Source: an uncultured Pelagibacteraceae bacterium (GTDB lineage Bacteria > Pseudomonadota > Alphaproteobacteria > Pelagibacterales > Pelagibacteraceae). From it: a DNA stretch of 42,652 bases. Below, one piece after another: positions 1-7,018 of this stretch (position 1 is the stretch's first letter; each line of letters starts with the position of its first letter). The notes beneath the pieces are model-generated. The model was not told the DNA's origin. It made no database searches and was given only the letters and a program-made list of their open reading frames with translations. Location of the stretch: contig CAJXBA010000010.1 of assembly GCA_913050185.1 (NCBI GenBank), positions 1-42,652 on the forward strand. Direction: 5' to 3'. A program made the position numbers and the translations under genes.

Positions 1-1
1 A

Positions 2-931
2 AATATATCAAATGTACTTCCAGAATCGATTGGTAAAGGTGGACAAGGAACTCTTGTACCTTACCTTATCAATACGATTGGGGATGCGGCTCCATGGTTT
101 GTAGGTCTTCTTGCGGTATGTGCACTTGCAGCGATGCAATCAACGGGTGCTGCATACATGTCAACTTGCGCATCAATGCTAACTAGAGATATCTACAAAA
201 AATTCTTCTCTCCAAAAATGACTCACGCAGAACAAAAATTTGTGGGTCGTGTTTGTGTTGTAGTAGTTGTAGGAGCAGCTTTAATGGTTGCAACATTCTC
301 TCAAGATGCACTGGTTCTATTAGGAGGATTAGCCGTAGCGTTTGGTTTCCAAATGTGGGTACCATTGGCTGCTGTTTGTTATTTCCCATGGTTGACTAGA
401 GAAGGAGTATCTTGGGGTCTGTTAGCAGGAATTGTAGGTGTTATGATGACGGAAAGTATCGGCCAAAATATATTTGGCGATGCTATTCCTTGGGGTAGAT
501 GGCCTTGGACGATGCATTCAGCATTCTGGGGTATTTTCTTCAACCTATTGGTAGCAATACCTATTTCTGCCATGACGCAAAATGATAAAAAGGCTCGTGC
601 ACACAGACAAAAATACCACGACTTCTTAGCAGATACAGCTGGCCTACCGGCGAAAAAGCAAAGTTTAAAACCGGCGGCTTGGATTATAACTATTGCTTGG
701 TTATTTTTCGGAATTGGACCAGGAGCTGTTATAGGAAACGATATCTTTGGATCACCAAATGATATCAGTACGTGGACATTTGGAATTCCTTCCATCTGGG
801 CTTGGCACATTCTCTTCTGGATACTAGGAGTTGGAATGATGTGGTTCTTAGCCTACAAAATGGAGATGTCTACTATTCCTAGGAAATCGGTAAGTGCATT
901 AGTAGAAGATATCGGAGATGCAAGAGCTTAA
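2..931 (+). CDS. Sodium:solute symporter (SSS family), C-terminal part
   Basis: The reading frame is already open at base 2 and has no start in the window, so this is the 3' part of a gene that begins upstream. The visible 309 residues are hydrophobic with several membrane segments. They carry the small-residue stretch AAMQSTGAAYMSTCASML followed by TRDIYKKF, which matches the conserved Na+-site helix and following loop of solute:sodium symporters (the LeuT-fold group that includes acetate, proline and pantothenate carriers). It should be an inner-membrane Na+-coupled uptake carrier; the substrate cannot be told. Its base composition is clearly less AT-rich than that of the following genes, as expected of an abundant transporter or an acquired gene. 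A strong terminator follows the stop codon by about 25 bases. Family confidence is high; substrate is unknown. Confidence 0.85.
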   Translation, partial: NISNVLPESIGKGGQGTLVPYLINTIGDAAPWFVGLLAVCALAAMQSTGAAYMSTCASMLTRDIYKKFFSPKMTHAEQKFVGRVCVVVVVGAALMVATFSQDALVLLGGLAVAFGFQMWVPLAAVCYFPWLTREGVSWGLLAGIVGVMMTESIGQNIFGDAIPWGRWPWTMHSAFWGIFFNLLVAIPISAMTQNDKKARAHRQKYHDFLADTAGLPAKKQSLKPAAWIITIAWLFFGIGPGAVIGNDIFGSPNDISTWTFGIPSIWAWHILFWILGVGMMWFLAYKMEMSTIPRKSVSALVEDIGDARA

Positions 932-954
932 CGACTAAATTAATACATATTCGA

Positions 955-987
955 GAAGGGCGGGAAATTCCGCCCTTCTTTTTTTTT
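955..987 (+). terminator. Rho-independent terminator after the symporter gene
   Basis: The perfect GC-rich stem GAAGGGCGG / CCGCCCTTC has a 6-base loop and is followed by a run of nine T residues. It lies just after the symporter stop codon and separates that gene from rpe. Confidence 0.93.
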
Positions 988-1021
988 GACATAATTCAAA
1001 TATAAAAATATAAATTTTCCT

Positions 1022-1681
1022 ATGTCTTCCGTCAAAATATCACCATCAATTTTATCTGCAGATTTCAGTAAATTAGGTAGTGAAATTAAGGATCTGGAAA
1101 AAGCGGGAGCAGATCTAATACACATAGACGTAATGGATGGACATTTTGTTCCAAACATTACTATTGGTCCAGAAATAATACATAAACTGAGAAAATATTC
1201 ATCTCTACCTTTTGATGTACATTTGATGATTTCCCCAGTTCATGATTTTATAAAAAATTTTGCTCAAGCAGGTGCCGATATTATAACAATTCATCCAGAA
1301 GCAACTGACAATCTGAATGATTCTGTTAAAAAAATTAAGTCGTTTAACAAAAAAGCTGGAGTGTCACTCAATCCTGAAACTCCAGTAAATAAAGTTATAC
1401 CTGTATTAAATTTGATTGATTTAGTTTTGGTAATGAGTGTAAATCCAGGTTTTGGAGGACAAGAGTTTATTGATAGTTCCCTAGACAAAGTAAAACAGCT
1501 AAGACAAGAAATCGACAACAGAAAACTCAAAGTTCAAATTGAAATTGATGGAGGTGTCAGCTTTGAAAATTCGATGGCTATAAAGAATGCTGGTGCAAAT
1601 ATTTTAGTTTCTGGAAATACAATTTTTAAGGAAAATAATGGTAACTTAAAAAAAAATATTCAATTGCTAAGAACGAATTAA
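1022..1681 (+). CDS. rpe: Ribulose-phosphate 3-epimerase
   Basis: This cytoplasmic TIM-barrel enzyme interconverts ribulose 5-phosphate and xylulose 5-phosphate in the pentose phosphate pathway. The 219-residue length is normal for the family. Visible signatures are ISPSILSADF at the N-terminus, HIDVMDGHFVPN around residue 35 (metal-binding His and catalytic Asp), DVHLMI, VMSVNPGFGGQ (phosphate loop) and EIDGGV near residue 175 with the second catalytic Asp. The ATG at 1022 places the first beta strand at the usual position. The heparinase-like gene follows after only four bases, so rpe, that gene and purH are probably cotranscribed; the order recalls the conserved alphaproteobacterial rpe/heparinase/purH cluster. 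Confidence 0.97.
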   Translation: MSSVKISPSILSADFSKLGSEIKDLEKAGADLIHIDVMDGHFVPNITIGPEIIHKLRKYSSLPFDVHLMISPVHDFIKNFAQAGADIITIHPEATDNLNDSVKKIKSFNKKAGVSLNPETPVNKVIPVLNLIDLVLVMSVNPGFGGQEFIDSSLDKVKQLRQEIDNRKLKVQIEIDGGVSFENSMAIKNAGANILVSGNTIFKENNGNLKKNIQLLRTN

Positions 1682-1685
1682 AGAA

Positions 1686-3341
1686 ATGTATAGACTAAAA
1701 GGTATTAAACTATACTTTTTATCTGTTCTGAAGTTGCCTCTTTTGATCTTTAAAAATTATTACCTTAAAAGTCTATTTTATAACCGAAAATTAGTTACAT
1801 ATATCCCTTCCAGAATTTTTTATACACCCAGTTCGTTTTTATGTGAATCCCTAACTACAACAAAAAATGATTTTTATAATATCAACAGCACAGCGCCGAC
1901 ATCTCTTTGGAAAATAAGTTCTAAAGATAAATTAAAATTTGACAATCTGCACAGCTTTCTCTGGTTAACTAAATTAAACAGAAAACATAGCAAAATTTAC
2001 ATAAAAGATATTATTAATAGCTGGATAAACAATTTTTCAAATTATGATCCTGACGCATGGAAAATGGAAATCACTAGCAAAAGAATTATTGCTTGGTCAT
2101 CTAATTCTGACATAATTATGCAAGACGCTGACAAAATATATAAAGAAAAGCTTTTTTCAAGCTTGATAAAACAGTCAAATTTTTTAATAAAAAATTTAAG
2201 TTACGTGCCGGATGATTCTACTAAAATTATTTGTTGTACGGCAATAATATTATCAGGAATAATTTTTAGTGAAAATGATTTAAATTATAAAATCGGAATA
2301 AAAGAATTAGAAAAAATTATAAGAAATTATTTTGATGAATCGGGATTTCCCAAATCAAGAAACCCGGAAGAGGTTTTCGTTTGTATAAAATATTTAATTT
2401 TAATAAGGGAGTGGCTTAAAGAAGCTCAAAAGTTTGTCCCAAATTTTTTGGATGAAATTATTCTCAGACTAGGAAACTGTTACTCTTTTTTGTCATGTTC
2501 AAACAAACAATTTCCTCTTTTTAACGGAGCTACGGAAATTAATTATAAATATTACGATATTTTCTTAAAAAATCTAAAATACAAATTTAATAATAAAAGT
2601 TACAGGATTGCTGATCTAATAAAAATTAAAAAAAAAAAATTGGAACTATTTATAGACTGTGGAAATCCTCCCGCCGACAACTTTGCAAAATATTATCAAG
2701 CAGGTTGTTTGGCGATTGAACTTTTCTCTGGAAAACACAAAATTATATCCAATTCTGGGTATGGAAAGTACTTATCTTCAAAATTTGAATCGCTAAGTAG
2801 ATCAACAGCCGCTCATTCAACTTTATACATGAATGATACTTCGTCATGTATTTTTCAAAAAAATAATATTGTAAATAAAATTTATGGTAATTTATTAATG
2901 GAAAAACTTAGAGTTGTTAACAAAAGTTATACTGAAAATAAAAATTCTTACTTGTTATCTGCGTCACATAATGGTTATGAAAAAAAATTCGGTTATGCAC
3001 ACACAAGATCAATTAAAATTATGAAACGAGAAGACAAAATTTTTGGTACAGATGAATTAAAAAAAGCTAATAACTATTCAAATCCAGTAACTTTTTCTGT
3101 AAGATTTCATATTTATCCAGATAATAAAATTGTTAAAACCAAAGCTGGGAATTCAGTCTTGATTAATTTAACAAATGGCGAAGGATGGATGCTGCGTTGT
3201 AGTACACATAATTTTGAAATTGAAAAAAATATTTTTTTTGGTAATAAAAGTAAAATAATAAATAATAAATCAGTATCCATTTCGAGTAATTCAAACGAAA
3301 AAAAAATCTCTGTTAATTGGTCAATCGAAAGAATAGCTTAA
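1686..3341 (+). CDS. Heparinase II/III family protein
   Basis: The 551-residue protein has an all-alpha N-terminal part, with segments such as SLWKISSKDKLKFDN, FLWLTKLN and NYDPDAWKMEITSKRI, and a beta-rich C-terminal part. That matches the heparinase II/III-like proteins that sit just upstream of purH in many alphaproteobacteria. The DAWKMEITSKRIIAW segment corresponds to the YEIGLRIISW-like signature of the helical domain, and YYQAGCLAIELFSGKHKII to the start of the beta domain. Members are polysaccharide lyases or lyase-like proteins; the substrate is not known and activity is unproven. There is no signal peptide that I can see, although residues 8-25 are hydrophobic. It lies between rpe (4-base gap) and purH (2-base gap), so it is likely part of one operon. 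The call rests on domain similarity plus context. Confidence 0.75.
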   Translation: MYRLKGIKLYFLSVLKLPLLIFKNYYLKSLFYNRKLVTYIPSRIFYTPSSFLCESLTTTKNDFYNINSTAPTSLWKISSKDKLKFDNLHSFLWLTKLNRKHSKIYIKDIINSWINNFSNYDPDAWKMEITSKRIIAWSSNSDIIMQDADKIYKEKLFSSLIKQSNFLIKNLSYVPDDSTKIICCTAIILSGIIFSENDLNYKIGIKELEKIIRNYFDESGFPKSRNPEEVFVCIKYLILIREWLKEAQKFVPNFLDEIILRLGNCYSFLSCSNKQFPLFNGATEINYKYYDIFLKNLKYKFNNKSYRIADLIKIKKKKLELFIDCGNPPADNFAKYYQAGCLAIELFSGKHKIISNSGYGKYLSSKFESLSRSTAAHSTLYMNDTSSCIFQKNNIVNKIYGNLLMEKLRVVNKSYTENKNSYLLSASHNGYEKKFGYAHTRSIKIMKREDKIFGTDELKKANNYSNPVTFSVRFHIYPDNKIVKTKAGNSVLINLTNGEGWMLRCSTHNFEIEKNIFFGNKSKIINNKSVSISSNSNEKKISVNWSIERIA

Positions 3342-3343
3342 AC

Positions 3344-4888
3344 ATGAATTTCAAAAAAATTAAAAGAGCAATTATTTCTGTTTCAGATAAATCAAATTTA
3401 AAACTTATATTGCCTGTTCTAAAAAAACATAAAGTAGAAATTATTAGTTCGGGTAACTCATATAAAAAAATAAATAGAATGAACTATAAATGTACCGAAG
3501 TTTCAAAATACACTGGATTTTCGGAAATCCTTGACGGAAGAGTAAAAACTTTACATCCAAAAATTCATGCGGGAATACTTAGTATAAGAAATAATAAAAA
3601 GCATAGACAAACTTTATATAAATTAAATATACCTGATATAGATCTGGTGATTGTAGATCTATATCCATTTACGAAAAAAGTTAATAAAAAAATTAGTTTA
3701 AATAAATTAATTGAATATATAGATATTGGCGGACCTACTCTAATAAGAGCAGCAGCAAAGAATTTTAATGACGTTACTGTAATTTCTAGTATTTCAGATT
3801 ACTCAAAACTTTCAAACGAACTGAAAACTAATAATGGCAGAACATCAATAAATTTCAGAAAACTAATGTCGGCAAAAGCTTTTGGTCTTACTGCATATTA
3901 TGATTCTAATGTCGCAAACTGGTTAAATGATAAACTTAAAATAAAATTTCCTGATAAAAAAACCTTGGGTGGAAAATTAGCGGAAAGTCTTCGTTATGGT
4001 GAAAATCCACATCAGCAAGGAAGCTTGTATAAAATCGATAATAATTTGGGTTTAAAAAAACTTCATGGAAAAGACCTCAGTTACAATAATTACAATGATA
4101 TTTATTCAGCTCTAGCTATTGTATCTTCTTTTAAAAAAAATCAAGGGACAGTTATAATAAAACATACCAATCCGTGTGGAGTTTCAATAGAAAAAGATCG
4201 GGTCAAATCTTTTAAAAATGCTTTAGCGTGTGATCCTACAAGTGCTTTTGGTGGTGTCGTAGCCATTAATTCTATAATTTCAAAAAAACTAGCTTTAGAA
4301 TTAAACAAAATTTTTTTTGAGGTAATAATAGCCAATGGTTTTCAAAAAAAAGCACTAAAAATTTTAAAAAAGAGAAAAAAAATAATACTAATTGATTGTA
4401 ATAAAATTAATTTAAAAGATAGCAAACATTATATTTTTTTTGGAAATTCTTTTTTGGCTCAGGATATAAATAATAAACTTTTCGATAAAAAGAAGTTTAG
4501 AACGGTAACAAGAAAAAAACCATCTCCCAATCAACTTGCTGGCCTCAAATTTGCATTTAATATTTGCAAATTTACAAAATCTAATGCTATCGTTTTAGCA
4601 AATAACAAATCTACAATTGGTATTGGTTCAGGGCAACCAAGTAGAATTGACAGTTGTAGGATCGCAGCAGATAAAGCTCTTCGATTCTTGCCTGAAAAAA
4701 TCATTAACTCGGTAGCAGCATCAGATGCATTTTTTCCTTTTCCTGATACAATTCAAGAATTAGTAAAAGCAGGCGTGCGGGCTATAATTCAACCAGGAGG
4801 CTCAATAAATGACCGAAAGGTGATTAAAGCTGCAAATAAAGCTGGAATAGTTATGGTATTTACCGGAATGCGACATTTCAGACATTAA
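3344..4888 (+). CDS. purH: Bifunctional AICAR transformylase / IMP cyclohydrolase
   Basis: PurH carries out the last two steps of purine synthesis: formylation of AICAR with 10-formyl-tetrahydrofolate, then ring closure to IMP. The N-terminal cyclohydrolase domain shows AIISVSDKSN, SSGNSYKKI, SEILDGRVKTLHPKIHAG and DLYPF. The C-terminal transformylase domain shows RYGENPHQQG, KHTNPCG with the catalytic Lys-His pair, DPTSAFGGVVA, and near the end SDAFFPFPD and IQPGGSINDRKVI. I chose ATG 3344, two bases after the preceding stop, because it gives the standard N-terminus; the frame is open a further 27 bases upstream into the previous gene. The length of 514 residues is normal. It converges with the dehydratase gene, with only two bases between the stops. 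Confidence 0.97.
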   Translation: MNFKKIKRAIISVSDKSNLKLILPVLKKHKVEIISSGNSYKKINRMNYKCTEVSKYTGFSEILDGRVKTLHPKIHAGILSIRNNKKHRQTLYKLNIPDIDLVIVDLYPFTKKVNKKISLNKLIEYIDIGGPTLIRAAAKNFNDVTVISSISDYSKLSNELKTNNGRTSINFRKLMSAKAFGLTAYYDSNVANWLNDKLKIKFPDKKTLGGKLAESLRYGENPHQQGSLYKIDNNLGLKKLHGKDLSYNNYNDIYSALAIVSSFKKNQGTVIIKHTNPCGVSIEKDRVKSFKNALACDPTSAFGGVVAINSIISKKLALELNKIFFEVIIANGFQKKALKILKKRKKIILIDCNKINLKDSKHYIFFGNSFLAQDINNKLFDKKKFRTVTRKKPSPNQLAGLKFAFNICKFTKSNAIVLANNKSTIGIGSGQPSRIDSCRIAADKALRFLPEKIINSVAASDAFFPFPDTIQELVKAGVRAIIQPGGSINDRKVIKAANKAGIVMVFTGMRHFRH

Positions 4889-4890
4889 AA

Positions 4891-5225
4891 TTAAATTTTA
4901 TCAATTTTAGCAGCTAAAATAAAATCACTTTCTGCAAGTCCTTTAATTTTATGTGTAAATATTTTTATCTTGGCATAACCCCACCCAAACATAACATCTG
5001 GATGATGACCCTCTACTTCAGCAATATTTCCTAGATTATTAACAAATTTTTGGCTTTCAGAAAAATTTTTAAATTTGAAATTTTTTTCAAGAAAATAAAC
5101 TTCATCTTTATTTTTTTTACATACCAACCATTTATCTTCTTTAAATATTTATGTATTTCAGAAATATCAAAAGGTATCACTCCATCTTGACAGGAAATAC
5201 AACTTTTTTTGTGTAGATCAATCAT
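4891..5225 (-). pseudogene. Pterin-4a-carbinolamine dehydratase, split by a -1 frameshift
   Basis: The dehydratase recycles the 4a-hydroxypterin made by aromatic amino acid hydroxylases. Two overlapping frames together make one complete protein. The first, from ATG 5225, gives MIDLHKKSCISCQDGVIPFD then SEIHKYL, the normal Cys-x-x-Cys N-terminus. The second continues with KEDKWLVCKKN, FKFKNFSESQKFV, VEGHHPDVMFGWGYAKI, FTHKI and ESDFILAAKID, including the catalytic His-His motif. The join needs one -1 step near 5139-5145, where the sequence reads T TTA AAG in the first frame. Three explanations remain: a true inactivating deletion of one A, an assembly error in an A run, or programmed frameshifting. 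All core family residues are intact on both sides, which argues for recent or apparent damage, or for a functional shift. I used the pseudogene type because the frame is broken as written. Confidence 0.85.
5139..5145 (-). other. Candidate -1 slippery heptamer in the dehydratase gene
   Basis: On the minus strand the seven bases are TTTAAAG, read in the upstream frame as T TTA AAG. This is the X XXY YYZ pattern of -1 ribosomal slippery sites. A -1 slip here joins the two dehydratase frames exactly as ...HKYLK then EDKWLV. I see no convincing stem-loop immediately downstream and no clear Shine-Dalgarno-like stimulator, so a simple base deletion remains possible. Confidence 0.45.
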
Positions 5226-5275
5226 TCGTAATTAATGAACAAATATATGTTAAGTGGTGAAGAATTTAATATTTT

Positions 5276-6685
5276 TTACTTTCTTTCTCTTAGTTTATCT
5301 CTTTTCCATATACCTGAATCGACTCCTCCATCTGTATATGTTGTGGTTCCTTTTCCGTGTCTTTTAGAATTGAACCATTCGCCAATATATATATCTCCAT
5401 TGACATAATTCATGGTTCCTTGCCCGAACATTTTATCATTCCTCCATCCTCCTTCGTATTTAACGTATTGAGGATGTCCTTTCTTAAATTTCATAGTACC
5501 TTGCCCATCTCTTTTATTTTCTATCCATTCTCCAGCGTACATTCCACCATCATCATATCTAAAGGTTGCCTGTCCATTTTTTTCAATCAATTTATTTTCT
5601 TCCCAAATACCTTCTTGAACAATTCCATCAGAAGTAATGAAGGTTCCCTGTCCATTGCGTTGACCTTTGGTATAGAGTCCTGAATATTTACTTCCATTTT
5701 TATATTCGATATCTACTTGTCCATTCGGTCTACCTTCTATCCAATCTCCGGTGGTTTCTCTTCCATCAGTAAATGTAAAAGTTCCTTTTCCATGATAAGC
5801 GCCCTTTTGGAACTCACCAACATATTTGCTGCCATTAGGATGTGTTTCTACCCCTTTTCCGTTCTTTAGATCATTTTTGAATTCTCCAACATATTTTTCT
5901 CCACTCTGGAATGTATAAGTCCCTCTTCCGTTAGACTTGCCGCCGCTAAATTCTCCTGCATATACCGATCCATCGCTATAAGTGTAAATTCCATATCCCG
6001 AAAATTTTCCACGTACAAACTCACCTTCATATTGTTCGTCCTTATAATAAACAACACCCTCACAATCATTCCATTTAAACATCATCAAACCTACAGAAAA
6101 TTTATTTTTTGCCTCACGCGGACTTCCCTCACACTCTGGTAGAGAACTTTCTGTTCTAATTGATTCTTCTTTTTTAACTACTTGAGCTTCGTCTTTTTCA
6201 GACTCTTTCTTGGGCGCCGTGGCCCCTTCTTCAAGTCGTTCGATTAACTCACCCTTTTCCCAGATACCATAATCAAATCCTCCACCGTAAAATGTATATT
6301 TTCCTAATCCTGAAAATTTTCCACGTACAAATTCACCAGCATATATATCGCCATTACCATATTTCATAGTTCCATAACCATCAGATCTACCTTCAAAGAA
6401 ACTACCTTCATATAATGTCCCATCATTATATGTGTAGGTTCCTTGCCCTGAAAATTTTCCTTTTTCAAATTCACCAACATATTGGGAGCCATTTTTTTTA
6501 ACTAAAGTACCAAGGCAACTTCCCCATTTCATTAACTTAACCTTTGCTGCAGTATTCCCCCCCATGACTGAAAATTTCTTAATTATAAGAGGGCTTCCCT
6601 CACACTCGGGTAGTGAACTTTGCGCTAGTGCTGTATTACAACAGAACACTAAAACCAGAAATAAGTACATTAAAAGTTTTTTCAT
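5276..6685 (-). CDS. Secreted MORN-repeat protein
   Basis: The 469-residue protein begins with a clear signal peptide, MKKLLMYLFLVLVFCCNTAL then AQ, so it is exported. The mature part is almost entirely MORN repeats of about 23 residues with the pattern Y-x-G-E-F-x-x-G-x-x-x-G-x-G-T. I count roughly fifteen including degenerate copies. The layout is duplicated: SSLPECEGSP stands at the mature N-terminus and again near residue 180, each followed by its own MORN block; the first block has about four repeats and the second about eleven. A charged linker rich in Lys and Glu separates the halves. MORN repeats form elongated beta sheets that bind lipids or proteins; the function here is unknown. 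The gene is less AT-rich than its surroundings and starts 17 bases beyond the tRNA-Gly 3' end, which suggests acquisition. Confidence 0.88.
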   Translation of the reverse strand: MKKLLMYLFLVLVFCCNTALAQSSLPECEGSPLIIKKFSVMGGNTAAKVKLMKWGSCLGTLVKKNGSQYVGEFEKGKFSGQGTYTYNDGTLYEGSFFEGRSDGYGTMKYGNGDIYAGEFVRGKFSGLGKYTFYGGGFDYGIWEKGELIERLEEGATAPKKESEKDEAQVVKKEESIRTESSLPECEGSPREAKNKFSVGLMMFKWNDCEGVVYYKDEQYEGEFVRGKFSGYGIYTYSDGSVYAGEFSGGKSNGRGTYTFQSGEKYVGEFKNDLKNGKGVETHPNGSKYVGEFQKGAYHGKGTFTFTDGRETTGDWIEGRPNGQVDIEYKNGSKYSGLYTKGQRNGQGTFITSDGIVQEGIWEENKLIEKNGQATFRYDDGGMYAGEWIENKRDGQGTMKFKKGHPQYVKYEGGWRNDKMFGQGTMNYVNGDIYIGEWFNSKRHGKGTTTYTDGGVDSGIWKRDKLRERK

Positions 6686-6702
6686 ATTAAGCTCCCATAA
6701 AT

Positions 6703-6777
6703 TGGAGCGGGAGAAGGGAATTGAACCCTCGGCCTAAACGTTGGCAACGTTTCGCTCTACCACTGAGCTACTCCCGC
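6703..6777 (-). tRNA. tRNA-Gly (anticodon GCC)
   Basis: Read on the minus strand, the gene folds into a full cloverleaf: acceptor GCGGGAG with CTCCCGC, a D arm GCTC/GAGC, an anticodon stem AAACG/CGTTT closing the loop TTGCCAA, and a T arm with the TTCAATT loop. The 3' CCA is encoded. The anticodon GCC reads GGC and GGU codons. The MORN-repeat gene begins 17 bases downstream in the same direction. Confidence 0.97.
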
Positions 6778-6848
6778 TTAATAAAATATTATAAAACAAC
6801 GATTTTTTATAAGCAAGAGTTTCAAAAATCAAGTGAATTTATAATTAA

Positions 6849-6986
6849 TTACTTAGAGATGGGACAGATAGATTAGTATTAACAACGAAGGCAGCTATTG
6901 GATAATATCCTAGAGATGCAGTTATATCTCTAATAAGAGTAAAAAAGGTTTTAGAAAAAAATAAACAATTAAAATATAAATTTTAA
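6849..6986 (+). pseudogene. Decayed fragment of pyruvate kinase
   Basis: Between the tRNA and ftsK, one frame reads LLRDGTDRLVLTTKAAIG, then a TAA stop at 6903-6905, then YPRDAVISLIRVKKVLEKN and a short tail to a second stop. This lines up with the pyruvate kinase segment whose consensus is DGTDAVMLSGETAxGKYPxEAV, with the internal TAA at the position usually occupied by Lys, Glu or Gln (all one base away). No other part of pyruvate kinase is visible here and there is no start codon, so it is a non-functional relic of an ancestral pyk gene that was mostly deleted. The identification comes from motif recognition in a short stretch, but the match is specific. Confidence 0.72.
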
Positions 6987-7018
6987 CAATTATTAATAAA
7001 TGATACAAAGTGAATTAA

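Noticed and set aside
4880-4910. Terminator between purH and the dehydratase gene
   Set aside because: Only a short A/T palindrome is present without GC in the stem; it is too weak to call in DNA of this composition.
5357-5683. Open frame on the plus strand opposite the MORN gene
   Set aside because: It mirrors the repeated MORN coding pattern on the other strand and has no signal or family feature.
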